Origin: Fischerella sp. CENA71
GTDB lineage: Bacteria > Cyanobacteriota > Cyanobacteriia > Cyanobacteriales > Nostocaceae
Reading direction: 5' to 3'
Length of the DNA: 64,000 nucleotides
Assembly: GCA_024239075.1 (NCBI GenBank)
Contig: JANBVI010000064.1
Coordinates: 558,001-622,000, forward strand
In this document: in pieces, positions 28,432-37,894 of the stretch
Layout of the letters: each line of letters opens with the position of its first letter
How positions within the stretch are numbered: position 1 is the stretch's first letter
The notes under the pieces: model-generated
Database searches by the model: none
Told to the model about the DNA's origin: nothing
The model's input: only the letters and a program-made list of their open reading frames with translations
Made by a program: the position numbers and the translations under genes

Positions 28432-29019
28432 ATGGGTCGCCCTACAAAAGAAAACTCTCTAACGCGTAAAGATGTAATTGAAGCTGCGATCGCTTGCCTT
28501 GATCGAGAAGGAGAATCAGCCCTTGGTGTGAATCGGGTGGCGCGGGAATTGGGTATCAAGCCACCTGCAATCTATAAGCATGTTGATGGTAATACAGGCT
28601 TGCGAAAAGCTGTAGTGATTGCCATTTGGCAGAGATTTTTTGTTTATTACAAGCAACAAACCGTTGGATTGAGCGAACCTCGCGCACTTCTGCAAGCAGG
28701 TGGACATGCAACTCGCAATTTTGCGCGATCGCATCCAGCACTTTACAGGATAATGATGCAAGTGCAACTACAACCTACTGATGCAGAAGCAGCGCCAATT
28801 ATTCAAGAAGCGCTGGGTTTTTTCAGAATCGGTTTAGAATCCTACAACCTAACTGAGAATCAATTAATTGACGTCATGCGAATAGTGAATGCAGCAGTTT
28901 CCGGTTTCATTGCTGTCGAACAAGCAGGATTACTCACACTTAACCGTTCCACTGATGCGACTTTTGAAGTTATGCTTGATGCTCTATTTGTTGCGATCGA
29001 ACACATAAGAGCAAGTTAA
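28432..29019 (+). CDS. TetR/AcrR family transcriptional regulator
   Basis: 195-aa repressor. The N-terminal helix-turn-helix spans about residues 8-55 (TRKDVIEAAIACLDREGESA, RVARELGIKPPAIYKHVDGN), and the C-terminal WHG-like ligand domain contains HPALYRIMM and VNAAVSGFIAVEQAG. ATG 28432 (MGRPTKENS) is chosen over a TTG 12 bp upstream that would overlap the operator. The divergent amidase is the likely target. Confidence 0.88.
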   Translation: MGRPTKENSLTRKDVIEAAIACLDREGESALGVNRVARELGIKPPAIYKHVDGNTGLRKAVVIAIWQRFFVYYKQQTVGLSEPRALLQAGGHATRNFARSHPALYRIMMQVQLQPTDAEAAPIIQEALGFFRIGLESYNLTENQLIDVMRIVNAAVSGFIAVEQAGLLTLNRSTDATFEVMLDALFVAIEHIRAS

Positions 29020-29036
29020 CCTAGTAATTTTTATTA

Positions 29037-29489
29037 CTAGTTATCATAGATAAACGAAGAACGCTCATCACTGTCTTCAACAGGCCAATCATCATTTTCG
29101 CCGCCGATATAAACTTCATCAATGGTGACGTATTCTACACCAAGTTGTTGAAGGGCATTGATGAGAATATCTAAAGCGATCGCATCTGAAGTTCCCAAAT
29201 CAAACCAGCAACGTCCCCATTGACCCTGATACTCAAAGTCTCCCTTGTTGTGCATCAGTGCTAGCAAAGTTCTATCATACGCATCAGCATCATAATTCAT
29301 ATAGCTGAGGTCTAACCCTGTTTCCTGCACCTGGAGATTTTCTGCATTATAGGCACCCAACTTACCCATGTAAAACCAGGAATCAAAAAGTTCTTCTACA
29401 TATTCCTTTTCACGTTGTGAAGGTACAGTACTGAACTTCAGCCAAATCCATATATCAAAAGGGTCAAATTCACGAAACTGTATTTTCAT
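29037..29489 (-). CDS. DUF3531-like conserved cyanobacterial protein
   Basis: 150 aa, acidic and soluble (MKIQFREFDPFDIWIWLKF, GRCWFDLGTSDAIALDILIN). The pattern matches a small family of unknown function (DUF3531, from memory) conserved in cyanobacteria and plastid-bearing eukaryotes. No catalytic motif is evident. Convergent with the TetR gene with an 18-bp gap. Confidence 0.7.
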   Translation of the reverse strand: MKIQFREFDPFDIWIWLKFSTVPSQREKEYVEELFDSWFYMGKLGAYNAENLQVQETGLDLSYMNYDADAYDRTLLALMHNKGDFEYQGQWGRCWFDLGTSDAIALDILINALQQLGVEYVTIDEVYIGGENDDWPVEDSDERSSFIYDN

Positions 29490-29552
29490 TACTTAAAATT
29501 GCTTAACAGAATCTTACTCAAAGCTACCAAAATAAATTATAGGTGAATAAAA

Positions 29553-29607
29553 GTTCGTAGTAAGGACTTTAGTCCTTTATCTAAGCGCTAAAGCACTTAC
29601 TACAAAC
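29553..29607. repeat. Hairpin repeat, GTTCGTAGT ... ACTACAAAC family, copy 1
   Basis: 55-bp unit with ends GTTCGTAGTAAG and CTTACTACAAAC (inverted, one mismatch) and internal GGACTTTAGTCC and AGCGCT palindromes. A second copy lies at 38685-38742. Likely a small non-autonomous mobile repeat or REP-like hairpin. Confidence 0.7.
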
Positions 29608-29632
29608 CAATCAAAATCAATAGCACAGTCCA

Positions 29633-30571
29633 CTACCTTTGAGCGCGAGCAATATCCTGTGCTGTTTTGCGGCGTTCGCGTTCAATTTGTTTTACCAAAC
29701 CTGCTGGTAGCTGAGATTTTTTCGCCAGTGCTTGGTCAAAATTGCTGACCGCCTCCTGTAACAGTTGTTGATTTTTCTGTTTTCCAGCCATCCCTCGCAA
29801 AATTTGGGCTTTGAGGTAGTACACCTCTGGATTACTTGATGTCGCCTTTAAAGCACGATTGGCATATTCTAGTGCTTGATTATACTGTTTTAAATCTCGA
29901 TATCCATAGGCAATACCCCGATCTGCCAAGTACTCAGGTCCAGCACTTTTGTCTAAGCGTTCAATTGCTTGTTGGGGATTGGCAAACGGTAAATTTACAG
30001 CTAGCATCAAATCCATGTAGCCTTTGAGTAAATTTAGCTCTGGATCGTTGGCAGAAATTGCCTCTGCTTTGTCTAAATATTTATAAACTTCCTGCAACTT
30101 ACTTAACGCCTGTGCCGCACCGTTGACTGTACCTTGACGACGAACCTGTGCTGCTCCCTCTAAAAAATGACCAACAGCAGTGTAAAGATTACCACGCAAG
30201 GGATCACTAGCAATTAATTTTTGCCCAATTTCGAGAGTTTTTTGGCTGTAGGTATCAAGCGCAGCCCAATCTTGATTTGTATACGCTAGCGATGCCTTCA
30301 TTGCATAAGCTAAAGGTTCATTTGGTTCGCTGGATAATGCCTGTTGCAGGTAAGCTTCTGCTGCTTTGTAGTCACCCTGTTGAAAAATAGCTTTGAAAGC
30401 TGCCTCAGTTTTATCACCTATATTACGTGCTTCTTTTGTCCGAAAAGGATCAGCAGCAACAGAAGGATTAACCAATATATTCAGAATTAAAGTCGTTGCA
30501 AAACCGACTTGAATGAAGGTTTCAAGCCTACCAGACAAAATTGCTTGCACAGATGGAAACCATTTATTCAT
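29633..30571 (-). CDS. TPR protein, Sll0314/Alr1548-like
   Basis: 312 aa. An N-terminal membrane anchor or signal (FIQVGFATTLILNILVNPSV AADP) is followed by a helical TPR domain: QQGDYKAAEAYLQQALSSEP, EPLAYAMKASLAYTNQDWAA and LKQYNQALEYANRALKATSS. The pattern recalls the cyanobacterial Sll0314/Alr1548 TPR family (from memory). Probably exported or membrane-attached and a protein-protein interaction scaffold; role unknown. Confidence 0.75.
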   Translation of the reverse strand: MNKWFPSVQAILSGRLETFIQVGFATTLILNILVNPSVAADPFRTKEARNIGDKTEAAFKAIFQQGDYKAAEAYLQQALSSEPNEPLAYAMKASLAYTNQDWAALDTYSQKTLEIGQKLIASDPLRGNLYTAVGHFLEGAAQVRRQGTVNGAAQALSKLQEVYKYLDKAEAISANDPELNLLKGYMDLMLAVNLPFANPQQAIERLDKSAGPEYLADRGIAYGYRDLKQYNQALEYANRALKATSSNPEVYYLKAQILRGMAGKQKNQQLLQEAVSNFDQALAKKSQLPAGLVKQIERERRKTAQDIARAQR

Positions 30572-30941
30572 TGTTGTGTTTCCTTCAGAATTATTACCGT
30601 TGAGATTGTTGTATATGTTACTTAAAATTCAAAAAGATAAACAAACTATTTGGGGTGTTGCAGGTAAAGCCTGGTATACACTTTGACTGTGGTGATGTTA
30701 ACGGGTTCCCATATTTTGTTTTAGCTGTTGTTCCAAAATAAGTTTGCCACAATAAAAACAATTGTGAGTGAGGTTTGCTTGGTTGTTGCTTTTAAAATTT
30801 AAAGAAAAGCTGAATATCCTATAGTCGCTAAATATTTACCATGTAAACAAGGCGAATGTCCTGTGAACTTTTTCAGGACTTGGCATATGCTCAGTGTGTA
30901 TTTAATAAATAAGTCCTAACTCTCTTTGGTATTCTTAACAA
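30572..30941. other. Intergenic region with a possible degenerate MITE relic
   Basis: 370 bp without a gene between divergent neighbours. AGGACTT (30875-30881) and AAGTCCT (30911-30917), followed by AACTC, recall the ends of the element at 588-735, but the interval is only 43 bp and the arms are short. Nothing else is recognised. Confidence 0.35.
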
Positions 30942-31616
30942 ATGCTCTATCTCAGAAATGTCGTTTACCACCCCACAGCTTGTCCGACAGCAATTCTCAA
31001 ATCAATTCATCTAGACTTGGCACCCCAACAGTTGGGTTTGATCATTGGGCCAAGTGGTTCTGGAAAAAGCACACTACTCGAAATTTTATCCGGACTAGCT
31101 GAACCAACATCCGGTTCTGTTAGTTGGCACGAACAAACCCTGACTGCTGAGGAGTTACAGCAATTAGCAGGTTTAGTATTCCAGTTTCCCGAACGGCATT
31201 TTTGCGGTGGTACGATTTTAGAAGAATTACGCTTAGGACATCCAGAGTTAGGAACACAAAGAGTTAAAGAAGCGTTGCAAGAGGTGGGTTTAGAGCATTT
31301 ATCATTGGCAACATCACCACAAGCTTTGAGCGGAGGTCAGCAGAGACGTTTAGCCCTCGCTGTGCAATTAATTCGTCAACCACGCTTATTATTACTCGAT
31401 GAACCCACCGCCGGCTTGGATTGGTCAATGCGTCGGCAATTAGTCAATTTATTAGCAAAACTAAAAAAAGATTGGACACTTTTGGTAGTAACTCACGATG
31501 CTGGGGATATGTTAGCGATCGCCGACCGTTGCTGGAGTATCAAGCATGGCGAACTCGAAGCAATCGACCCATTGACACTCACAAGCAAAGTTGACGAACC
31601 CCTTTCGGTGGTGTGA
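30942..31616 (+). CDS. ABC transporter ATP-binding protein, ECF/CbiO-like
   Basis: 224-aa ATPase. Walker A is GPSGSGKST (36-44), the Q-loop is VFQFPERHFCGGTILEEL (the QFPE form typical of energy-coupling-factor ATPases), the signature is LSGGQQRRLALA, Walker B is LLLLDEPTAGLD and the switch is VTHD. No permease gene is adjacent, so the membrane partners must be elsewhere, as is common for cyanobacterial ECF components. Confidence 0.85.
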   Translation: MLYLRNVVYHPTACPTAILKSIHLDLAPQQLGLIIGPSGSGKSTLLEILSGLAEPTSGSVSWHEQTLTAEELQQLAGLVFQFPERHFCGGTILEELRLGHPELGTQRVKEALQEVGLEHLSLATSPQALSGGQQRRLALAVQLIRQPRLLLLDEPTAGLDWSMRRQLVNLLAKLKKDWTLLVVTHDAGDMLAIADRCWSIKHGELEAIDPLTLTSKVDEPLSVV

Positions 31617-31620
31617 TTGG

Positions 31621-31695
31621 GGATTGGAGAACGTGGGGACGCGAAGACGCAGGGACGCGGAGAATAACTAGTGACCATTGACAAATGACTATTGA
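31621..31695. repeat. GC-rich GACGCGGGGACGC-type and heptamer repeats
   Basis: GGGGACGCGAAGACGCAGGG-type units (31635-31662) are the intergenic form of the repeat that interrupts mutS and nifJ. They are followed by TGACCATTGACAAATGACTA-type heptamers (31670-31695). Confidence 0.6.
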
Positions 31696-31956
31696 CTAAA
31701 TTCTTCTGAATTGCCTGGTAGTCAATACTGCTTCTCCATGATCTGGTATCCAGGCTACCCATTCAGATTGAGATATTGGACACAGCAATAGTGCTTCGTC
31801 AAAGCTGTAGGGGTTGGGAAGTTCCAAGAGTCTCACCCAGGTATTAGCTTGAAAATGTTGCTGCTCGATTTTGATGTCACACTCATCAGTTGACCAATCC
31901 AAGTTGGATTTTCTGGACTGTACTGCAAAATCTGGTCTACTTAAATCTAATTTCAT
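31696..31956 (-). CDS. Small conserved hypothetical protein
   Basis: 86 aa, not recognised by name. It has coding-like composition and an SH3/OB-like strand pattern (NTWVRLLELPNPYSFDEALL, EWVAWIPDHGEAVLTTRQF). It is not overlapped by any better frame and ends cleanly before the repeat region. Probably a small soluble cyanobacterial protein; function unknown. Confidence 0.6.
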   Translation of the reverse strand: MKLDLSRPDFAVQSRKSNLDWSTDECDIKIEQQHFQANTWVRLLELPNPYSFDEALLLCPISQSEWVAWIPDHGEAVLTTRQFRRI

Positions 31957-32208
31957 GGCTCTGCCTTAACCTTCAGCCAAGTGCTTGTTCAAAAATATTT
32001 CTGTAACTAAGACTACAAAATTAATAAGATTTTTCAAAAGAGATTGTCTTATAACTTAACTTTTCCAATTTGGTTGGTTGTTATTTTTTGTGGCTTGTTT
32101 GCGCTCCTACTCACCAACCATTAACAATTGAAATATGTTGCAACCTGGATTGGGCGGTGTATGGTGGGCTGTACACTGGCTACTAGATTAAGATTCCTGG
32201 GTTAAAAA

Positions 32209-32946
32209 ATGTCAACTACTTCTATTCCCTCACTGCGTGACCAACAACATCCTCTGATTCGTCAACTTGCTAACAGTATTGAAGCAGCTTGGCATAAACA
32301 CCTAGACCTTTCGCCCTACCATTTACCTGCGGAGTTGGGGTATGTGGAAGGTAGACTAGAAGGCGAAAAATTGATCATTGAAAATCGCTGTTATCAAACG
32401 CCTCAGTTTCGTAAAATGCATCTAGAACTGGCAAAAGTGGGAAACATGCTGGATATTCTCCACTGTGTGATGTTTCCTCGACCTGAATATGACTTGCCAA
32501 TGTTTGGTTGTGACTTGGTTGGTGGTCGGGGTCAAATTAGTGCAGCGATCGCTGATCTTTCACCTGTTAACTCTGACCATTCTTTGAGTGAATCTTATAC
32601 TTCTGCACTCGTGGCGCTACCAGTAGCAGATTTTTCCCAACCGCGTGATTTACCAGAGTGGGGAGATATCTTTTCTGAGTTTTGTATGTTTGTGCGTCCG
32701 AGTTCGACTGAAGAAGAGACTATGTTTCTCAAACGTGTAGAGGCATTTTTAGATATTCATTGTCAAAATGCGATCGCCTCTAACCAAATTTCACCCGACA
32801 AGGTGACGGAAATTATTGCTGGACAACATAATTACTGTACCAAACAACAACAAAACGATAAAACTCGTCGTGTACTAGAAAAAGCTTTTGGTTCAGAATG
32901 GGCAGATAATTATATGACTACTGTTTTATTTGACCTGCCAAATTAA
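32209..32946 (+). CDS. pcyA: Phycocyanobilin:ferredoxin oxidoreductase PcyA
   Basis: 245-aa ferredoxin-dependent bilin reductase that converts biliverdin IX-alpha to phycocyanobilin, the chromophore of phycobilisomes and phytochromes. The family core is unmistakable ([39 protein letters not shown]). The catalytic residues Glu, His and Asp correspond to E73, H85 and D102 here. It marks the organism as phycobilisome-containing. Its own promoter should lie in the 250 bp upstream. Confidence 0.96.
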   Translation: MSTTSIPSLRDQQHPLIRQLANSIEAAWHKHLDLSPYHLPAELGYVEGRLEGEKLIIENRCYQTPQFRKMHLELAKVGNMLDILHCVMFPRPEYDLPMFGCDLVGGRGQISAAIADLSPVNSDHSLSESYTSALVALPVADFSQPRDLPEWGDIFSEFCMFVRPSSTEEETMFLKRVEAFLDIHCQNAIASNQISPDKVTEIIAGQHNYCTKQQQNDKTRRVLEKAFGSEWADNYMTTVLFDLPN

Positions 32947-33476
32947 TTATTTTTTTGGTATTAGTTGGTAGTTGTTAGTTGGTGGTTGGTAGATGGTTGT
33001 TTGTAATTAATATTTTTCCATTACCAATTACCAATTATCAATTAGCTATCATCTGTTAGGTTTGTTACGTTTCACCAAAACTTATTAATGTAGAATTTAT
33101 TCAAAGCGAATAAAATGGAGTAATATAACTGTAATAGCGCCTATAAACTCCACTGCATCTCTTCAAATAACCAGGTGTATCTAGTAGTAACAAATTTAGT
33201 TTTTTTATTTTACCAAAGTTTCATCTAACTATCTATTAAATAAGTAGTTTGTAATTGATAGTTAGTTTCTCCACAAGCGCCATTGTGAAAAACATTGGCG
33301 TTGAATTGTCTTGATAAATAAAAATTGAATATGAGGAACAGCTTTAAATTCGTGTAATTTATGGTTGGTAATTTGCTATTTCTAAAAAACTATTTCTAAT
33401 TCATACAACTATGCTTAATTCGCTACTTTTTGCTTGCTTTAGTATTAGCAAAATTTAAAGAGAAGGGTAATTTACA
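32947..33476. other. Long leader region upstream of devB with repeats
   Basis: 530 bp. The first 100 bp hold GTTGGTAGTTGTTAGTTGG-like and ATTACCAATTA heptamers. The remainder is AT-rich leader, with AGAGAAGGG just before the devB start acting as a ribosome-binding site. No convincing NtcA box with a properly spaced -10 element was found. Confidence 0.45.
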
Positions 33477-34769
33477 ATGACGCGGATGACAGAGGAATCA
33501 GCATTTAGAGAACAACCTCAACTTTGGTGGGCGATCGCGATCGCTCTACCAGTCACAGTTGCGGCTGGGGTGCTGACTATGGCGAAAATGGATCAGTTGA
33601 AACAAACCGAACCTATAGCCAGCGCACCAATTGTCACCACTGTTCATGCTGTGGGACGCATACAACCACTAGGAGACGTGATCAAACTTTCTGCTCCCGC
33701 TGGAATCCAGGGGACTTCGCGAGTTGAACAACTTCTTGTCAAAGAAGGAGAACGTGTTAGAAAAGGTCAAGTAGTGGCGATTTTGGATAGCTTTGGTAAT
33801 AACAAAGCTGCATTGGAAGAAGCCAGATCCAGAGTTCAAGAAGCTCGTGCTAACTTGGAACAAATCAGAGCGACTTTACCAAAAGATATTGAAGCTCAAA
33901 GAGCAGTTATTGCTCGTTTAAACGCTCAGTTACGTGGTGAAAGCATTGCTCAACGAGCCTTAATTAACCGTATAGAAGCAGAATTAGCGGGACAAAGAGA
34001 TGTCTTTGGAGCCAGTGTTGCACGTGTTCAAGCCCAACAACGTAACGCCCAAGTCGATGCTCAACGCTATGAGATGTTATACAGAGAAGGCGCAATTTCT
34101 CAGCAAGAGCGTGACAATAGACGCTTGAGTGCAGTCACATTTGGTGAGCAACTAGCTGAAACCCAAGCCACACGTAGACAAACCATTGCAACTTTGCAAC
34201 AACAAATTGCAGAAGCTCAAGTAAATCGAGATAAAACTATAGCGATTTTGCAACAACAAATTGATGAAGAAAGAGCCAGATTGCAAAGACTTCTGGATAC
34301 TCGTCCGACTAATTTACAAATAGTACAAGCTCAATATGTTAATGCGATCGCTAATCTCAGAAAAGCAGAAGCACAACTGCGTTTAAGCTATGTTGAAGCA
34401 CCCATGACCGGAGAAGTTTTAAAAATTCATACTAAGGCTGGGGAAACAATGGGTGTAGATGGTATTGCTGAGATTGGAAAAACCGATCAAATGATAGTTG
34501 TTGCTGAAGTTTCTGAAGACACAATCGGTAAAGTACGTCTTGGTCAAGAAGCAACAATTAGTAGTGAAAATGGAGCTTTTAACGGCGAATTAAAGGGAAC
34601 AGTTAGCGAAATTGGTAGAAAAGTGGGTAAGAAAGATGTACTCAATACAGACCCAGCCGCAGATGTAGATGCAAGAGTAGTAGAAGTCAAAATAGCCTTA
34701 TCTGCTGAAGATAGCGCTAAAGTCGCAGGCTTAACTTATGCCAAGGTAGTTGTGAGCATTGATCTTTGA
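33477..34769 (+). CDS. devB: DevB-type membrane fusion protein (HlyD family)
   Basis: 430 aa. One N-terminal membrane helix (LWWAIAIALPVTVAAGVLTM), then a lipoyl-like half (VEQLLVKEGERVRKGQVVAIL), a long coiled-coil hairpin of Gln/Arg-rich repeats (about residues 115-280), and the second lipoyl half plus beta-barrel (LSYVEAPMTGEVLKIHTKAG). It links the DevCA inner-membrane pump to TolC. In Anabaena the founding devBCA operon exports heterocyst glycolipids, but Nostocales carry several paralogues, so the substrate here is unproven. Confidence 0.88.
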   Translation: MTRMTEESAFREQPQLWWAIAIALPVTVAAGVLTMAKMDQLKQTEPIASAPIVTTVHAVGRIQPLGDVIKLSAPAGIQGTSRVEQLLVKEGERVRKGQVVAILDSFGNNKAALEEARSRVQEARANLEQIRATLPKDIEAQRAVIARLNAQLRGESIAQRALINRIEAELAGQRDVFGASVARVQAQQRNAQVDAQRYEMLYREGAISQQERDNRRLSAVTFGEQLAETQATRRQTIATLQQQIAEAQVNRDKTIAILQQQIDEERARLQRLLDTRPTNLQIVQAQYVNAIANLRKAEAQLRLSYVEAPMTGEVLKIHTKAGETMGVDGIAEIGKTDQMIVVAEVSEDTIGKVRLGQEATISSENGAFNGELKGTVSEIGRKVGKKDVLNTDPAADVDARVVEVKIALSAEDSAKVAGLTYAKVVVSIDL

Positions 34770-34867
34770 ATTATGAATTATAAATTATGAAATTAAAGTC
34801 ATAATCTAGCTTTTCACTGAGAAAACTATTTCAAAATTTTTACATAAAATGCTTGGAGACAAACATA

Positions 34868-36025
34868 ATGTTTGGCAGCAAAATACCTCTGGCTTGGTTA
34901 CAACTAAAACGTGAAAGAACGCGCCTAGCTGTAGCTTTAGCAGGAATTGCTTTTGCCGATATTTTGATGTTTATGCAACTCGGATTTCGGGATTCTCTGT
35001 ACTATAGTAACGTTAGGTTTCATACTAGCTTACAGGGTGACATTGTTTTAATTAATCCCCAATCTAGTGCATTACTATCAATGAAGCCCTTTTCCCAGAG
35101 ACGTTTATATAAAGCTTTAGATTTAAAAGCAGTACAATCAGTACATCCTATTTACTTAGACTATACGAGCTGGAAAAATCCGATAACAGGCATCCCCCGC
35201 AACTTGCTTGTCATTGGTTTTAACCCCGGATCTAACGTATTAAAACTAGAGGGGCTGGAAGAAAATTTAGACAAAATTAAAATTCCAGATGTGGTTTTAT
35301 ATGATAAATCATCTCGACAAGAGTATGGACCAATAGCTGCTAAATTTCAAGAAGGTAAACTAGTTACCGCAGAAGTGAGAAGGCGGTTAATTAAGGTCGG
35401 AGGATTATTTACTTTAGGCGCTTCTTTTGGTGCAGATGGTAACTTAATTACTAGTGATGTCAACTTTTTGCGGATATTTTTTAATCGACAGCCGGGATTA
35501 ATTGATATTGGTCTAATTAGACTCAAACCAGGTTCAAATGCAGACGCTGTTGCTCAAGAATTGAAAAATTATTTACCATCAGATGTGAGAATTCTAACGA
35601 AGCAAGAATATATTGATAAAGAGAGAAACTTCTGGGCAAGTAGTACAGCTATCGGCTTTATTTTTACTTTAGGAACAATCATGGGTTTTATTGTTGGAAC
35701 TGTGATTGTTTATCAAATTCTTTATACAGAAGTTGCAGATCATTTAGTCGAGTACGCCACTCTCAAAGCAATTGGCTATGCACAAGAATACTTACTAATT
35801 GTGATTTTGCAAGAAGCTTTTATTTTGGCAGTTTTAGGATATGTACCTGGATTGGCTTTTTCTTTATTTCTTTATCAACAAGCTAGACAAGCAACTCTAT
35901 TACCAGTTTATATGAGTGCTGCACGAGCAATTCAAGTACTAATTTTGACAATTATTATGTGTTTTATTTCCGGTGCGATCGCAGTTAGGAAATTACGATA
36001 TGCCGATCCCGCAGATATTTTTTAA
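34868..36025 (+). CDS. devC: DevC-type ABC exporter permease
   Basis: 385-aa MacB/FtsX-like permease with four membrane helices: one near the N-terminus (RLAVALAGIAFADILMFMQL) and three at the C-terminus (about residues 260-375), around a large periplasmic domain. ATG 34868 (MFGSKIPLAW) has GGAG upstream at 34855; a TTG five codons earlier is less likely. It lies between devB and devA in the canonical order. Confidence 0.88.
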   Translation: MFGSKIPLAWLQLKRERTRLAVALAGIAFADILMFMQLGFRDSLYYSNVRFHTSLQGDIVLINPQSSALLSMKPFSQRRLYKALDLKAVQSVHPIYLDYTSWKNPITGIPRNLLVIGFNPGSNVLKLEGLEENLDKIKIPDVVLYDKSSRQEYGPIAAKFQEGKLVTAEVRRRLIKVGGLFTLGASFGADGNLITSDVNFLRIFFNRQPGLIDIGLIRLKPGSNADAVAQELKNYLPSDVRILTKQEYIDKERNFWASSTAIGFIFTLGTIMGFIVGTVIVYQILYTEVADHLVEYATLKAIGYAQEYLLIVILQEAFILAVLGYVPGLAFSLFLYQQARQATLLPVYMSAARAIQVLILTIIMCFISGAIAVRKLRYADPADIF

Positions 36026-36035
36026 TGGGTCATTA

Positions 36036-36057
36036 GAGACGCGATGAATCGCGTCTG
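36036..36057. repeat. 22-bp GAGACGCGAT palindromic element, intergenic copy
   Basis: AGACGCGAT (36037-36045) and ATCGCGTCT (36048-36056) flank GA. It is the reverse complement of the copy lying in frame in the giant kinase gene at 44020-44041. It sits between devC and devA. Confidence 0.7.
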
Positions 36058-36108
36058 TACAATGGGCATTGGGCATATTTAACAACCACTAAATACTAAT
36101 TATTTACT

Positions 36109-36825
36109 ATGACACAAGAACCTGTAATTTCTATTCAACATCTCAATCATTATTATGGTAAAGGTGCGCTCAGAAGACAAATTTTATTTGACATTAATCT
36201 AGAAATTAATCCAGGTGAAATTGTATTGATGACTGGACCATCAGGGTCAGGTAAAACGACATTACTCAGCTTAATTGGTGGTTTGCGATCTGTACAAGAA
36301 GGAAGCTTGAAGTTTTTAGGTAGGGAATTATATCGAGCTAGCCAAACAAAATTAGTCAATGTTCGGCGCAATATTGGTTATATTTTTCAAGCCCATAATT
36401 TATTAGAATTCTTAACCGCCAGGCAAAACGTACAAATGGCGGTAGAATTGAACAAAAATATATCTCAAAAAGAAGCGATCGCTAAAGCTGAAAGTATACT
36501 CAGAGCAGTTGGTTTAGGACAAAGAATTAACTACTATCCAGATAGTTTATCTGGAGGACAAAAACAAAGAATAGCGATCGCTCGTGCTTTAGTCAACAAT
36601 CCAGCATTAGTTTTAGCTGACGAACCCACAGCAGCCTTAGACAAACAATCAGGACGCGATGTTGTGGAATTAATGCAGCGTCTTGCTAAAGAACAAGGGA
36701 CATCTATTTTATTAGTGACTCATGATAACCGGATTTTAGATATAGCCGATCGCATCATCGAAATGGAAGATGGTATTTTAGTACGTCAATCTCAAGGTGG
36801 CGTTGTAAAAGGTAAAGTTTATTAA
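36109..36825 (+). CDS. devA: DevA-type ABC exporter ATPase
   Basis: 238-aa LolD/MacB-like ATPase. Walker A is GPSGSGKTT, the signature is LSGGQKQRIAIARAL, Walker B is LVLADEPTAALD and the switch is VTHDNR. It completes the devB-devC-devA exporter, with an 83-bp gap to devC that contains the palindromic element. Confidence 0.9.
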   Translation: MTQEPVISIQHLNHYYGKGALRRQILFDINLEINPGEIVLMTGPSGSGKTTLLSLIGGLRSVQEGSLKFLGRELYRASQTKLVNVRRNIGYIFQAHNLLEFLTARQNVQMAVELNKNISQKEAIAKAESILRAVGLGQRINYYPDSLSGGQKQRIAIARALVNNPALVLADEPTAALDKQSGRDVVELMQRLAKEQGTSILLVTHDNRILDIADRIIEMEDGILVRQSQGGVVKGKVY

Positions 36826-36829
36826 TTGA

Positions 36830-36945
36830 TTTGTCATTTGTCATTTGTTATTTGCAAGGATTTAGTGCATTTTTATTGACCATTCACCATTGACCATTGA
36901 TTAATGACTATTGACTAATGACAAATGACTATTGACCATTGACTA
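36830..36945. repeat. Heptamer repeats (TCATTTG / TGACCAT / TGACTAT)
   Basis: About a dozen degenerate 7-bp units, first as TTGTCATTTGTCATTTG, then as ATTGACCATTCACCATTGAC and inverted relatives. They lie between the convergent devA gene and the next minus-strand gene. Confidence 0.65.
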
Positions 36946-36949
36946 GAAT

Positions 36950-37729
36950 TTACTTTTTTGGATTATTTAGCTGGCGGCTAGTGCGAAAAGTCACATTCAC
37001 GCCTTCATTGGATTGTTCTAGAACTAGTAAAGGTGTGGGTTTAGCCTTCTGATCCCAATGCATATAAGCAACTCGACCTTGAATAGTAGGTTGCCAGTTA
37101 TCTTCCTCATCTACAGGTCCGAGATAAGTTTCAATACATTCGATAATCTGGCTAATTGTGGCTGAAGTTGCTTGTGTTGGTAATTTCATGAGGCGAATTT
37201 GAATGCGAAATAGCACTCGCTTAGTAATGTTTGGTGCAGTACCAGTTTCATACTCAACATCAAAAATTTCATCAACTTGGCGTCCTGTACTGCTAGCTAT
37301 TCCCACTACTCCTTGTTGGGCTTGATTAGGTCGTAGTGCTTGAGAAATTTTATCTTTGACTTTGATTTTGATTTGATTGAGGATCGCAAAATGAAAAACC
37401 TCTTCTGACATCCGCATTCGCAAATAGTCTAGATTAAATTCCCGTGAGTTAATTAAATCAGGATTAGTTTCCATTTTGCGAATCGTATCCAAAGCGAGTT
37501 TAAACTTTTTGTCTAGTTCTCGCGTACGGAATTTTTCAAACTTGATCTGTTTGTATAGCTGATTCATTTTCATTTTGATATAGACAATTAAAGCAATCAC
37601 AACTAGGGCTAATCCTCCACAGGTAGCCACTAATAAAGGTGCTATTTGCGGATCACTAGCCGGAGCTGGTTGAGATACCTTTTGAGTTTTGGTCTCAGAG
37701 GATTGAGCAATAAACATAGAATTTGGCAT
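36950..37729 (-). CDS. Conserved single-helix membrane protein of unknown function
   Basis: 259 aa. One membrane helix around residues 33-52 (LLVATCGGLALVVIALIVYI) is followed by a basic coiled-coil segment (MNQLYKQIKFEKFRTRELDK) and a soluble C-terminal domain (VDEIFDVEYETGTAPNITKR, VEDNWQPTIQGRVAYM). Type and order suggest a cytoplasmic-facing membrane protein. The start could be ATG 37729 or 37717. Not recognised by name; it looks like a cyanobacterial conserved hypothetical. Confidence 0.7.
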   Translation of the reverse strand: MPNSMFIAQSSETKTQKVSQPAPASDPQIAPLLVATCGGLALVVIALIVYIKMKMNQLYKQIKFEKFRTRELDKKFKLALDTIRKMETNPDLINSREFNLDYLRMRMSEEVFHFAILNQIKIKVKDKISQALRPNQAQQGVVGIASSTGRQVDEIFDVEYETGTAPNITKRVLFRIQIRLMKLPTQATSATISQIIECIETYLGPVDEEDNWQPTIQGRVAYMHWDQKAKPTPLLVLEQSNEGVNVTFRTSRQLNNPKK

Positions 37730-37894
37730 AGTAAGCAAACATCAATACTTGACTCTTGATGTATAGGATGCCCAAATTCTTAGTGTCATTTTGCCGTATT
37801 GATGGTATTTTTTAGGGATTAGGGATCGAGCATTGGTTATTCTCCCTTGTCTCCCTTGTCTCCCTTGTCCCCAATTCCCAATTCCCAATCCCCA

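Noticed and set aside
31035-31080. Idea that the ECF-like ATPase belongs to a complete cobalt or biotin transporter
   Set aside because: No CbiQ/EcfT or S-component gene is adjacent in the window.
33177-33190. NtcA-like GTA-N8-TAA upstream of devB
   Set aside because: No -10 element at 22-23 bp spacing; one mismatch plus wrong spacing is not enough.
33477-36825. Naming the devBCA cluster as the heterocyst glycolipid exporter
   Set aside because: Nostocales have several DevBCA paralogues and no glycolipid synthesis genes are adjacent, so only the exporter class is claimed.
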